Position numbers and translations under genes: made by a program
Origin: Cerrena zonata
Lineage: Eukaryota; Basidiomycota; Agaricomycetes; Polyporales; Cerrenaceae
Assembly (NCBI GenBank): GCA_038087015.1
Contig: JASBNA010000034.1
Location: 372,001 to 436,000, forward strand
DNA: 64,000 nucleotides
Direction of reading: 5' to 3'
The notes under the pieces: generated by a model
Databases searched by the model: none
What the model was told of the DNA's origin: nothing
What the model saw: the letters and a program-made list of their open reading frames with translations, nothing else
Shown here: piece by piece, positions 41,451-53,995 of the stretch
How positions within the stretch are numbered: position 1 is the stretch's first letter
Layout of the letters: every line of letters starts with the position of its first letter

Positions 41451-42440
41451 ATGGCATCCGAACTCCCCCCTTTTACCCTAAGTGCATTCAAGCTCTCGCA
41501 GAGTCCTAACCCTTCGTTCAAATCTGGACAGAAGGTTGATGCCATACCAGAAGGAAAGAAATGGCTCGACGGAGAGAAAGATGGATGGAAGGTCATAGAG
41601 GCTGACACAGAAGATCCTAGGTTTGTCACTAGAACTTCAAGCTAAAAGTACCCTTCAAATCACCCGGCCGTTGACTTGTTGTTTCACCTAGGAAATTGGT
41701 ATGTCATTGTTCTTTTCGACATCTTTCATCATTTTAACTGACATTTTTATTTTCTTAGTTTGCCTTAATGATCAGTGGGTCCCTCCACGGCCAGTTGCTT
41801 GTGTGTCTACTATCTCTGTAGACAGGGTCGAGAACCTTGGCCTCTTCAGATTCGTCATTTCTTTACTTGATAATGTCATCGTGATTACCTCAAGATACCG
41901 CATTGAACATTCGGACAACCAAAGAGTTCACTGCGAATATAATCAGCACCCCTTGGGTAAACAACGCGAACTCCTGCGATATCGACGCTCCGAATGATGT
42001 TACTGAATGGCCCTTAAGTGGTTTGACAAAGGCACCAAGTGTGAGTGGGTTTCGCCCTATTTATAGCTTAAATCTAGCTATTATTTATCTTCAGCTCCAT
42101 GTTGAACCTCCACGAGTCAACGAAAGTGCTTCCAGTGTAGACTGCGAGGTTAGATCGCTTTATCCATGGCTAATATGGAGATCCCTTACTCAACGACTTG
42201 AAGCTGTTCCAAGACATCCATATCAAGCACCCAGACACAGGCGCGAGTACTCAAGCATTCATACTTGGTCTAGTGAAGGCCATCCACGTTCGCAACGATA
42301 TGCTGACGGAGCGTGGCACTTTGGATCCTGACAAATTCCAACCAGTCGGTAAGCTCAGGGAAATTCTCTACGGTACCCTTGGAAAGGTATATCGCATCGT
42401 TCGACCTGCATGGTCTGAGGAGAAGAAGGCTGTAATTTAG
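41451..42440 (+). pseudogene. Flavin reductase-like (FMN-binding split barrel) protein, decayed
   Basis: Members of this fungal family have a flavin reductase-like, FMN-binding split-barrel domain. Recognisable exons are 41451-41620 (WLDGEKDGWKVIEADTEDPR), a 7-nt exon 41692-41698, one from 41759 (FALMISG), 41894-42040 (DTALNIRTTKEFTANIIS, then NEWPLSGLTK-like sequence), 42095-42148 and 42204-42440 (ending RIVRPAWSEEKKAVI). Between FALMISG and PRPVACVSTIS the frame changes, and the usual APFSWFN-like segment before DTALNIR is missing, with a second frame change. The centre of the FMN-binding fold is thus damaged, while both ends splice cleanly. An unrecognised exon arrangement in the middle is possible but less likely. 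Confidence 0.65.
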
Positions 42441-42747
42441 GTGAAAAAGCTATAGTTGGAGTTGCTTTTTTCGTAGACCGAGAAGTACAAGCACCTTATT
42501 TGCGATGTCGGCCACTCGCCAGTCTACTACTAACCTCAATATATATTATCTCCCTTTTTCCGACCTACCATAAACATTGAGAGTAAGTAACTTAGTAAAC
42601 GTTTACCCTAGATATAAATATAAATAATATTTAATTAGATTAGGTAATCGCTCAATCATGTTGAAATAAGACTCGGATATTCTCGTTGAGTGGCTTTCAA
42701 CGACTTTCCTCTCTGCTCACTGCTAAGTACTACCTTGGAACTTCAGC

Positions 42748-44219
42748 ATGGCTGAAGACAACCTCTCACATCTTCCTATCGAGCTATACCTCCACATACT
42801 TTCTTTCCTTCTACCTAGTAATCTAGCGTCACTCATACGCGTCTCCAAGATCTATCAGAATGCCACCAAACACGAACTATATCGCAACATTGAACTTTCT
42901 AGCTCAATTGACCAAGCTAATGGCTGTATAAGAACACTCTCGAACGCGTTAAACTCACCAGCTGGACTGGTCCAAAGATTCACGCTGCGTTTCCCGGAGG
43001 ACGAGTACAAAGACGAAGACAAGAGACGAATGAGAGACCAACTCTTCTGGGGGCATCTTGGCTCTGCTCTTGGTCATATGAATAATGTGCAAGACATCGA
43101 TCTTGAATGTCCTCATCACTTCGGAGTCTGGACTGCATTACTTTCTCAACCTAAGGATCATCTCAAGTCGTTGACTCTGATCCACACTGAAAACTATAGC
43201 CCACGGTCTGTCGCCGAAGCTGAACGCTTCTGTAGGATTCCGCCTCCCTTGCCATGTTTCGAATCCAGAGTCAGATTTCCATCACTTATCTGCCTCGAGA
43301 TTCAGGTCGGGTTCCGTGTTGATTCTATACACCAAGGATTTATCCGTTCTTTGCTTATAACCCACGCGGAACAACTTCAAGCTGTGTCTATTGCCACTCA
43401 AGATATGCGCAGGAGCGAAACCATGCGACTGCTGCCTCGTAACATTAAGCTACCCCGTGTCTCGATTCTTGCCGACTTGGATCCTGCTTACCTCCAACCT
43501 CTTCTTTCCGATCAACTACCAAATCTACGTACTCTGACCTTCGCTCCAATCCCCTCCACCACACTTACGATCACGAGCGAGGAACTGGTTGGACACTTTG
43601 AGAAATTACAAACTATCGAAGCCAGCTATTCGGTCTTGCAGCTATTTCTCTCCTCTCCTCGATCCCTGGAACAAATTGAGATGCAGACAGGCATCGAAAC
43701 CAAATGGGAAGATGTTCGGACCACTGTGAAAATGCTTTCCAATTGCTCACAATCCTTGCGAGTCTTGCATATCGATCTCTTCTTGCTGGGTGCTAAGATA
43801 AAGGAACTCTGGTCCTCGATCCCGCCTTTGCCTCATCTGGAAACGCTTCTCATTCGAACGGCACCTGACTGGAGTAATTTCGATCTACGAGAAGCAGTAA
43901 GTCATGTATTCATTTGTATGTTTTGTTTCAGTCACAACTAACGATTGCCTATTAGCTCAACTCGCTGATTTGGGCATCAAAAATCCTATTTCCCAAATTA
44001 CCGAAACTTCAATCATTCTTTTTCATGGAAGGCTGCCCTAATTTCCCTCTATCTTCCTTTGATGACTTCGCCACTCATAAAGTGCAAAAGCACGTCCTGG
44101 ATCACTGGGAGAAGGATAAAGTCCCCGCGTCTTTACGTGAGGTAATCTTCACGTCGCAGCTCACCTGGAAGAAAGTAGGCAAATCTTGGCAAGGGCATAC
44201 TGCTGCTTCTGGAGCATAA
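42748..44219 (+). CDS. F-box protein with LRR-like C-terminus, paralog 1
   Basis: F-box proteins link substrates to SCF ubiquitin ligases. Two exons, 42748-43896 and 43956-44219, give 470 aa. The F-box is at the N-terminus (LSHLPIELYLHILSFLLPS at about residues 6-24, then NLASLIRVSKIY). The remainder has irregular leucine-rich repeats such as LKSLTLIH, PNLRTLTF and LRVLHIDLF. The C-terminus (LREVIFTSQLTWKKVGKSW) aligns with the end of the paralog at 46618-48013. The start is the first ATG of the frame, just before the F-box. It appears intact. The pair lies in inverted orientation around the gene at 44781-46127. Confidence 0.85.
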
Positions 44220-44780
44220 ACCCCGGGGATACTTCTGTATATCTGTGTGCGACTTGATTTGTATTTCTTCGATTGTCTCATTACTAGCCAAGCATCATAA
44301 TATTACTATTTGTATAATAAACTTCAGGGGAACAGACGCCTCATATTGACACAATATTATATACGCTCCTTACTCTTCCGTACTACTTGAACAACTTGTT
44401 CCAACGCGTCAAGTTGGCTTTCACTCAAATACTCACATTCCCTGACGTACCAGCCTCTTGCTAGCTGACTTTATACTGGAATCGCTTTGTTCTCAGTGTT
44501 CCCGAAGTCCATCGGGTATAGATCGGCCATGACCGTCACATACAGATACGCCGTGTATACAAGGAAGGTTCCCATTATTTGCTACCTTTGAAGCTTGAAA
44601 TGGCGAGTCCTCCCCTTGCGTCAAGATCGAGTTAGGGCTGCCAGCCTCGCGGTCTTTTGCCGCAGCCTTACTATGATACTACTCGATCGATCGGGTTTCA
44701 TAATTATAGCAGAAATCTGCGGTAGCCCATATACCGCCCCTACCCGGTTCTTATCCCCATACCAAGGACTTGCTCTCAAC
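44220..44780. other. Spacer and likely promoter
   Basis: No gene. The frame of the next gene is open from 44595, but the first ATG that begins the conserved N-terminus is at 44781. Confidence 0.5.
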
Positions 44781-46127
44781 ATGGCCTCGACGTTCAATAT
44801 CGGCGACCTCATAGTGACACGTAGTCAGGATGAACCAAGGACACTATCAAACATCGTTCTCACAAACGACCTCATCTACGACATAGTATTATCTTATTGT
44901 ACCCCAGCTTCATTCCTTTGCTTAGCTCGTACATGCAAATCTGCTCATGCAGCAGTGAAATCCTACATGCAACGCGCATTCAATATCAACCGCATCTTAT
45001 CCCGATTCCTCACCTCACCTCTCGCATTTCGTCAAATGCAAGCCAGGACAGGGGCACTTCTATCCGGTTCCGCCGCCCTACAATTCTTCGATCGTTCGTA
45101 CTATCCGGAGTCTGATCTTGATATCTATGCGGATTTTAAACATCGCATCGAGGTCGGGGAATTCCTGTTCAAGGAAGGGTACGAGTTCAAGCCTGAACGA
45201 GAACAGAGCCATGACTTTCACACAGCGGTCTCCGCTTACCAGCCACCTCCTTTTGACAATTACGAATTCAAAGGAGTCTGTGCGGTTCTTACTTTCATAA
45301 AGAAATGGGACGACGGAAAGGCTGTGAAAGCCCAGATGATCGTGACAAAGAATAACCCTATGGAAGCGATTCTGGGCTTCCATTCAAGTGAGCCAATTGC
45401 ACATTACTCCCACCTTCCGTTGCTGATTCTTTTTCTCAGCATGCGTAATGAACGTTATCTCTTGCGACATGGCGTATAGTTTATACCCAAATGCAACATT
45501 TGAGGAACGCACTTCTTTGATCTGTGGATCCGGCTATGAGGAAAGCAAAGAAGTAGCGTATGACAAGTATCGATCTCGGGGCTGGGATGTTGACGATTGC
45601 TTCGACTATACCTACCTTGACACGGCCTACCATACAACTGCCTTTCGATGGATCGGAGACACACACTGTTGGTCGATTCCACTTGATACGAGCTTCATCA
45701 CCGCACGAATTCCTCTATTGTCGGGTTCCAAACCTATAATTTGCGATCCCATTGTCATATCTAACTGGGTACTCTTCCATGAAGACGGGAAAGGAGGGGA
45801 CATGCGCGCAGACGTGCTTACCGACCCGTATCTTGCCTGCAGTTATGTTGTTGACCCATCATGCAACTTCTTCCGAGTACACGCCACCATTCTTAAGTTT
45901 GAAACACGAGACCGAAGAATGGGAAGGGTTCAGTGCGTTATCGTTCGGCTCTGCTACAATATAACAGAACTGACAATTTGCCTTTCAGTCGTGATAGAGA
46001 CTACATAGACAGATGTCTCGACCATCTTCGGGCTAACATGGAACTCCCTAGAGAACAATATCCGGACTCATCGGAAGATGAAGACTTGATGATCTCGCAC
46101 TATTGGTCGCAACCATTCAACGAGTAA
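44781..46127 (+). CDS. F-box-like protein with nucleotidyltransferase-like motif
   Basis: Belongs to a multicopy Agaricomycete family of unknown function. Exons are 44781-45387, 45440-45896 and 45968-46127 (last junction uncertain; 407 aa). The N-terminal third is F-box-like (LTNDLIYDIVLSYCTPASF, then LCLARTCKSAHAAVKSYM). The middle has LLSGSAALQFFDR followed by YPESDLDIYADF, the G-S and D-x-D pattern of nucleotidyltransferase-fold proteins. Downstream residues are TCVMNVISCDMAYSLYP and a hydrophilic C-terminus ending SEDEDLMISHYW. The exon 1/2 junction is well supported by frame. For exon 2/3 I use donor GTTTGA and acceptor ACAG because they keep RDRDYIDRCLDHL in frame. Enzyme activity is not shown. 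It is flanked by two F-box paralogs. Confidence 0.75.
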
Positions 46128-46617
46128 CCCAGTTCACCGTGTTCCCTTCTCTACTTTTGTATATTTATATCAAGCGACTCGAAGAATGTACGTCTTGTGT
46201 GATATCAACGTCGTTTGACATGATCTCATTCAGTATTCAGGTTACTTGATCAGCAATAATAGTTCCAGGACGTTAGAAGATAGATATGAAAACTAGCAAA
46301 GACTTTGAGGAGACAAATGCACTCTCATATCAGAAGACTTCGGACGTCGGGTAAACGTTGCTTATAGAATTCCGGTTTCGCGATTTGGACTCTTGCCCTG
46401 GGTATTTTCATATTACCATCTCATTCGAAACATGGCTATAATCTGCAAGGCCGCAACTCAGTTTGCCTGATAGTCTACTTTTTTGGGAGTGGAGTTGATA
46501 ACATGCAATCTCTAAATATATCAACCAATTTTTGATAACCAAGCAGCAGAAAACAATCACAAAACGGAGCCTGTTTGGGTCCTGTCGTGTTCTCTATTGA
46601 GAGGACGACTTCGACGC
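46128..46617. other. Spacer between convergent genes
   Basis: About 490 bases between the stop of the F-box/nucleotidyltransferase-like gene and the stop of F-box paralog 2. No gene seen. Confidence 0.55.
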
Positions 46618-48013
46618 TTAACCTCTATCCTCTTCCCAGGAATTACCCGCTCTCTTCCAGGTGGTGGTACTATCAGAATCAGATTTGAAGACTATTTCAT
46701 GTAGAGACGGAGGGATCTCCTCTTGCATCCAATGAGTCAATATGTCTCTCTGCATATTTGAATCATTGTAATTGTGAGTTTTGTTCTCCTGAAAGGTGAA
46801 CTTTTCGAGCTGGGGTAGTTTGGAAAACAGTGCCTTCGGTATAACAGCTAGTGCATTGAACTAAGCGGACATCATTGTAAATTTCTATGATACTCAAGAC
46901 GAATAAACGACTTACTGGGGTCTGTGGATACCTATACCATTTAGTTGGTGCAAACATGGAGAATGTTTTCAAGTGAGGCAGAGATGGGATAAAAGACCAA
47001 GCTTCCTCCAGCACCTCGCCAAATTGGGTAGGTAGAAGGTGAAGGTTAAGTTCCAGTGTAAGCAAGGATTGCGAGCAGTTCGAAAGCATTCCCATAGTGT
47101 CCCGAAAATCTTTCCAGTTAGACTTCTGATCCTCCTTAATCCTGATACGTCGCAACGGGCGAAGAGACGAGAGAAGTAGCTGTAAGATGAAAAAATTAGC
47201 ATCAATGTCGCGCAAGTTCTCAAAATGTCCTGAGAGCTCCTCATTTGCAGTCTCGGGCCTATCATCAAAGAGTCGACTGAGTTTTAGCACCCGTAGACCT
47301 GGCATTCGATCCGAGAGGTGTCGTCCAAATTGAGCAGCTGGTAGTGCAGAAATATCGAGGAGATGCGGAAATGTAATGTTTTGGGGGAATAGTGTCTCGG
47401 ATTCATCTTCGTAAATCATATCGGTGATAGATATATATTTGAGCTGTCCAGCGTGGTTGATGAACAGAGATTTGATAAGTTGTTCATGATCATATTCAAG
47501 GCCGAAATTGATATCAATCACGAGGTTGTCCAACGATGGAAATTTGGCTTGGTGATTGAAGAGTGGGGTCCCATCGGTACAGTCAAGATCAGTGTCATGG
47601 TGCAGCTCTAAGATCTTCAGGTGGTCCTTCAAGTTGGGTGCAGAAAATAGTCCTATCCAGACTCCCCTATAGTAAGGACATTCAAGAACGATTTTTCGTA
47701 CATTGCTCATGTGACGGAGAGCAGTGCTGAGATGGGCCTCCGAGTCGTCCTCTTCATCCATGTGGTCTATCCCGAAAGAAAACGTGAATTCCCAAACTAA
47801 CCCGGCTAACGACACGTTAGAAAGTGCCATGAGACACTTCCTGGCTCGGTCTATTGAGTCATACAGCTTTATGTCGCGATATAGCTCGCGTTCGATGATG
47901 TCGTGGTAGGCCTTGGAGACGCGTAAAAATGAGGCCAAATGGCTGGGTTCTAAGAAGCCAGGGATGTAGGAGACTAGCTCTTTAGGAAGCTGTGAGAGGC
48001 TGCCTTTAATCAT
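46618..48013 (-). CDS. F-box protein with LRR-like C-terminus, paralog 2
   Basis: Two exons, 48013-46916 and 46860-46618, give 446 aa. The F-box is LSQLPKELVSYIPGFLEPS, then HLASFLRVSKAYHDII. Shared positions with the gene at 42748-44219 run the whole length: ELYRDIKL versus ELYRNIEL, MLSNCSQSL in both, and an intron at the same place before the conserved tail. The tail (LHEIVFKSDSD, then TWKRAGNSWEE) is recovered only after removing the 55-nt intron, which fixes the acceptor at 46861. The open frame extends upstream to 48151, but the ATG at 48013 sits just before the F-box as in the paralog. Likely an SCF substrate adaptor; the target is unknown. Intact. Confidence 0.85.
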
Positions 48014-49369
48014 GTTAGAATTTGGTGTCAGTGTCGGTTCAAGGTTGTGGTGAAAGTCTGAGAAGAAGAATGGAAGGTTGAAGAGAGTTGGCCACTGCAA
48101 CCCTATATACGAACGTGAACTCACTTTAAAGTCCGATTGACAATTTGACATATGCTAATTATTGTCCGTCCTCAGACACACTCCATTGACAGTCGTTGTC
48201 AGTCTCTTATGTTTCGTATTGGGTCTATTATTGTACTTAACTTGTGCGTGTCCAACGTCTTTTCCGTCTCCATAGGCAACCTCGATCCGGTAAAGTATAC
48301 TTTGCCTCCAAATGAAATCGTTGATTTATTCCCCTTTGAGCTGTTCCCGAAGTGGATTCGTTATTCTGAGACTGGGACATCATGAATCATTGTCATCGTT
48401 CCTGGACCGACGCCTTTGCCAGTGTCAAGTTCCAAAGTGGCAGAATCGCGTCGTGTCGCGCCCCCGGTCCGGGCGCGCCGCGTCTCATCAGGTCAGTGTC
48501 TCTTCGAGTTCTCTGAGCTACATACATCACAGTACTAACATTTTCGGTCAGGACCGTGGGCTCGCTTCGCCGTCTGTAAGTGCAAAATGACTATTCAATA
48601 TCTATGGCAACATCATTTGTATCTACAATTCCAATCCAATATAAATACCGGCATTCATGACTAAAATCAATGGAATCCAGTAGTGAACGAGGGACAGAGA
48701 CTTTGCCCAAGAGAGGGTAATGAAAGTGAGGCTGGTACAGAACCTGGTCGTACCAAGACCAAGACCGGCTTGAGGAAGAGTCAGTCCGTAGAGTCTAGAT
48801 TTATGAACGTTAACATTGACATGTGACATGTGACAGCCCATTTAAGACGAAGAGGTAACAGTACGCGACTTGGAACGCGTTGTGTGTCACGGTGTGGCAG
48901 TCGATGCCAGGATGCTTACTGTACTAGCACAAATACTTCAATTTTCAAGCTGAAAAGCTCTAGCATGGTAGAAATACATGTTGTGGATCCAATGGTGCAA
49001 TTTATTGCTAAGATTATGTGCAAATACTCAGGTTATAGAAGGACTGTATGCGACTGGCGGAGTTTGAAATTGAAACGTGAAATTTGTACTTGTTTGTTCC
49101 CTAACTACACCCCTAACCAATGTATGCTCGCTCCGCTCGCAAAAACATATTCACAGTCAACCAGGTACTCTGATACTCAGGCTAGAGAATGACAATTCTA
49201 AACTTCAAGAAGCAACGATTGCCTTTCAATAGGTGTGTCCAACCTGCTAATATAAGCGATTGTTCTCCAAATACTCAAATAGTTAACGGATATATGAGTC
49301 ATCGACTCGGAACCTATATCCAGTAGGTAAAAAGTTCGTGAATATCTCGCATTGTAGACTTCATCGAAC
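48014..49369. other. Intergenic, no gene recognised
   Basis: Includes a short GC-rich patch at about 48460-48490. Open frames are short. The left edge of FunK1 copy 3 homology is near 49370. Confidence 0.5.
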
Positions 49370-52300
49370 TATAGGTCCGTGCTTGTCCACCCCATGACAT
49401 AAGCGTTACCACATCTACTAACTACACGTGCAGCACGCGTCTGAGACATTCCCGCTTTTGTTCTACTAATACAAAGGACCTCGTAAGCTACCTTTACAGT
49501 GAGCCACTCGTCCTTGGATCTTGGACTCTCTGGTTTTGGAGACGTTCTGGTATAAACTCTTCTGTCACGGTCTAACCCGCTGGGCCCATCAACTCATTGA
49601 GAACGCCGAACTTCGCAAGCTCCAAGTCAGCGAGATGACCGGCAATTTTATCGGGCCTATGCCTCCTCGCGACTTTCTCAAAGAATTCATGCAATTAGAT
49701 GATTTTGAACCTGCCCCTAAAGTCGACTTCACTAGCATACCATACGAAGGACTAGAAAGAGGGATGTACCAAGAACTTGTACGTGACTCTCCTCCTGCCC
49801 ATCTCATTCACAAGATACTGAGACAGGGTATCCTTTATCTCTTTGTAGTGTGATGCTATCAACGATTCTGGGGTCTGCCCTGGATACACGCTGGCCGATG
49901 TCTCTAATAGGGTCGACGAGAACGGTATCGAGATACGTCCCGACTGGGCTCTGTGTCGCGGCACGAGAATCAAGGATAAACTCGACTTCAGCAACATGGA
50001 ATTTCCTGGTGAGGGAAAAGCCAGCAAGATTGCGGACGCGTTCTTTGACACCGAGGAATCGGAAAAGACCCTGAATCCGCTTGAGAAGGTCACTGGCCAG
50101 AGCGCATCCACCCGTGGCCAGCTGATCTCGTACACGGCTACTCTGCACTCCTTCCAACACAGATGCTTCTCATTCTCTTTTTTGATCTGCGGTCAATATG
50201 CTCGTTTGTTCCGTTGGGACCGCTCTGGATGCATTGTTACTGCCCTGTTTAACTTTCACGACGAACCGGAGATCTTGGCGGCGTTCTTCTGGTGCTATGC
50301 TCATCTGTCCCCAGAGAAGCAAGGCTACGACACTACTGTTAAGCGTGCTACTCCTGAGGAGGCCAAGTATCTTGCCAACGCGGTAGACAAGTTTATCGTA
50401 GACTCACTGCCCCGCGATGTCAGCTTCATGCTCCCCGAGGAAAATCCTGCTCACCCATATCCTGTGTGCAAGATTCGTGTCGAGATGAAAGACGGACCCC
50501 ACAATCTGATTGTCAAAATGCCCTTCCTGGATTCTGCCGACTCTGCCTGTGGTCGAGCGACACGAGCTTACACGGCATTCGATATGAAGGAGCGTCGACT
50601 GGTCTTCTTCAAGGACTCGTGGCGAACAGGAGACGGTGACTATGGGTCGGAGGCTGAGATCTACGAAGAACTGATCAAGCGCGGTGTACCGTTCTTACCT
50701 ATCGTGCTGGCTGCTGGAGATGTGACGAGCAAGGGATCTGGAGAGACTCAAATCACTTTTACTCAGGTCTGGTCTGATAGCATAGACAAACCGGGGTGGC
50801 GTCTTCCATGCGATCGTCTACGGAAGTTGATCCATCACCGCGTCGTCCAGGAGCTCGCATATCCTCTGAATACTGCTCGGTGTTCGAAGGAGGCCACACA
50901 AGCCGTCCGAGATATAGTGGAAGGCTAGTAATCTCATACTCATATACTCCACATTTACTCACGTTTGATATAGCCCTCAAGGTTTCATATCATGTAGCGG
51001 AGTATTATCATCGTGATGTCAGCACGGGGAATGTGATGATCGATAAGAACGGCAGAGGTGTTCTCAATGATTGGGATCACGCCGTGAAGGTAGTTCGACA
51101 CGGCAAAGGTCATGCATACCGAACAGTGAGTGACAGAGATATACATTGTCGACTTCTATATACATCTTATTGACACCGAGCGCAGGGTACCTGGCAATTC
51201 ATCTCTGTAGCCTTGCTTCGACATCCAAAGAAGAGCCATGATCTCTTGGATGACTTGGAATCTTCCTTCTGGCTTCTGCTCTATGTGTCTTACATCCACT
51301 TTGAACTCGACGTGGGCTCATTCGAACCCGACTTTGAAATCTTCAATGAATATACAGAGAGAAAGCTCGAGGATGGGAACTACTATACACTCGGCGGTAA
51401 CGGGAAATCTTGCCTCCTTTCCGGTGGCGAAATTTCTCGCTACGAATGGAAGTCTGCTCCATTGAATAAACTTCTTCGGTCTCTCGCTAGGACCCTGGCC
51501 GATCTCAGCAACCTCCGGCGCGAGGCACTAGAAGAAGAGCCACAAGCACCAGAACAACTTAAAGCCATGGAGGACCAACTTCGTACTGTTGATCCCTGGC
51601 TACGATTGTTTGATGAGGCCTTGGCGATGGATAGTTGGGTCGACGACCGCTGTGCTAACCCTGTGGACAAAACCAACAACAAACAAGAGCAAAAACGCGT
51701 TGCTGATAAGACAGCATCTTACCGTCAAAAAGCTTCGATTGCTTTCAAGCTCAAGACGCTATCTAAAGTTCCGTCCCACCAATCTTCTCTATTGGCGTCA
51801 GGTTCAAGTCATAGCTCTATGAAGAGGCCAGCCGAGGAGGCTTTTGAGGCTGTTGATGGGGGGAGGAATGTCGTGAAGAGGGCGAGGACCGAGATGCCAC
51901 CTCCCAAAAATTCAGAGCACCCTCCTGCTGGTGAACACCAGTACCAGACGCGGTCGAAGACCAAGACCAAATCGAAAGGGTTGAAGGGTAGCAAGAGTGC
52001 CTCGAAGAAATCATTGCAGGATGTTTCGATGCAGGACGTCAACCACAGTTATGGTTTACGTTCACGAACGAAGGCGAAGGCGAATCCCGCTCCACCACTT
52101 CCTCCAAAGGTTTCAAGTCGTACTACGAAGAAGCATGCTAAACAGCCTCCTCCTCAAAAACAGCCAGGAAAGGGGGCACGGACGAGCAAGAAGCAAGGCC
52201 AGCAGAACAAGCGTGGACCATGGCGATAGTTTTGATCAGCACAAACCTACCCAAGATCAGAAGGTCCGACATTGCCAATCAGGCTCTGACTGCCCACGGG

Positions 52301-52450
52301 GCATCTTCGACCGTACTCGGTATCCCCATTTATTACTGCAGGGCTGGTCATCGGTACATGGCTCAGGGTGCTTCCTATCATCCTAGATGGTGAGGATGAA
52401 GTGTCAGCCCAAAGACACGAAAATAGAGGTGGTAATCGTCGTAACCTTGT
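49370..52450. repeat. Inverted dispersed copy of the FunK1 duplication
   Basis: This segment matches the reverse complement of about 6980-10420 (and the corresponding part of copy 1). It includes the 3' flank of the gene as far as 52430 and an upstream fragment at 49380-49500. About 250 bases holding the promoter and the first codons are deleted between 49498 and 49510. It is more diverged than the two direct copies are from each other, so it is the older branch. Confidence 0.85.
49521..52229 (+). CDS. FunK1 fungal-type protein kinase, copy 3 (5' rearranged)
   Basis: Third FunK1 copy, on the plus strand. Exons are 49521-49778, 49849-50923, 50974-51125 and 51186-52229; spliced this way the frame is open for 842 aa. 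The kinase motifs are kept: YYHRDVSTGN, LNDWDHA, GTWQFISV and LDDLES. The proline-rich N-terminus of copies 1 and 2 is replaced by a short new start (MDSLVLETFWYKLFCHGL), and the promoter with its TATA box is deleted. The exon 2 donor has changed from GCAAGC to GCTAGT; if that intron is not removed, translation stops at the TAG inside the donor (50926-50928), truncating the kinase before its catalytic loop. The C-terminal tail lacks the proline run. The lack of stops in the exons suggests recent function; whether it is expressed is doubtful. Confidence 0.6.
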
Positions 52451-53995
52451 ATCCCATGCTTAAGCATCTGGTTACCAGGGCTTTTCCTGCCCCACAGGTG
52501 AAGCTATAGTTTAGGTCTTAGTCATGATGTCTATATCACAGTGTTCTTGTTCAATGACGTTGGATGACTCCTGCTCAGGTTCTCTAAAAAACAACTTCGC
52601 AATTATATAAGTATTCCATCGGAACGCGGGCTTGCGTGTACATCTTGCTAAGAGATTTGCGTTTATGCTCCTCAAACTCACTTTTGATTTGGGCGCGATC
52701 CCTTGGACCTGGACAGCGTTAGAATCCATCTACGCCTAGAATTTAGATCCTTCTAATGTCATTGCTTTGTTCATGACCGATGTATGCATCATGTCAGTAT
52801 GAGACGGGGGAAAAGTATGACAGCGAAGAGATAATGACTTAGCTTGAATACGGGATATGATTATATGGAGTTAGAGAAGCGAGTAGAGTAAGACGACGTA
52901 AGAGTGAGCACTCTACACCCGACTGAGAGGATTGACAGCATGGAAAGAAAGCCAAATATCGACAAACCATATGCTAGTTCATCCAAAGGGTCCGGAAGCG
53001 CAATTATACCTTCCACAATTGTTTACACATGGTGCGAGTCAGTGGGAAGCTCTACATAACGCAAACTAAATTCCTCCGGTAGCGGAGGCTACCACGCGTG
53101 ACAGAGGTCGTCCCTGAGGCCTGAGGTTCGGTAGTTTGATCCAGGTGGCCTAAACAAGAATGGATTCCAGGGCATGAGATTTGGAAATCATTGTGCCAAG
53201 AGCAGAGTAAGTATCGGGTAGATTGTCAAAAAGAATGTCCTGGAAGTACAGCACTGGGTCCGAGAAGAAGGTGAAACTTGAAAGCATTTGGGAAGTGCCG
53301 TCATATGGTCGCAAAATGGCATACCAGTAATAGGGTTTGTTATGTAACTTCGGAGGTGAAAGCAAAGCGATTCGCGAAGCGACAAACACCGCGAACGTGG
53401 CGATGCTTCAACAAGCGTCGATCAACCAACTAAGACTGCCTTATTTGTCCTGTTCAAAACTTCGAGTTGCATCGAGCTGCCACTGGTATGCATGGCCGTA
53501 TCAATGTGAGCTTCGTAACCGGCCATTTCCCTCGCGTCCACAGTTCGCACTTGTAAATGGGACTCTAGTTAGGCTACTGGACCTACGTTTATACCTTCAA
53601 ATTCCGATCATAACAAAGCTGATTATATTCATAGAATATGCCAGAAATTGGGTGCCGGTGAGTGGTCGACCTGTTCATTTAACTCACGTCCCCGAAGACC
53701 TGGCCTGATATTAACACTCCCACGTACGCGACCCTTCATATTACGACAGATACCAAGAGATCTGGGGAATGTCGTGTCAACTTTCTTAAGCGGCATTTGT
53801 GCCATAGCGTCAGCAATGATCACTCCATTTGTACCTCCCAAGGTTTGTAATAGCCCCGGCGATATGAATCCATTATAATGGGTATTGAACTGCCAATCGA
53901 GCTCAAGTTGAGACGAGGTATATAAGTCGATGTCGCAAAGTGTATGCAACCAGAGCACTACACTTCTCAGTTTTTCGCTCAGTCGTTCAGCGGAA
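52451..53995. other. Intergenic upstream of laccase
   Basis: No supported gene. Minus-strand frames at 53150-53389 and 53629-53958 have no motif, and the second overlaps the laccase promoter. Confidence 0.5.
53919..53926 (+). promoter_or_regulatory. TATA box of laccase gene
   Basis: TATATAAG lies 70-77 nt upstream of the laccase ATG at 53996. Confidence 0.55.
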
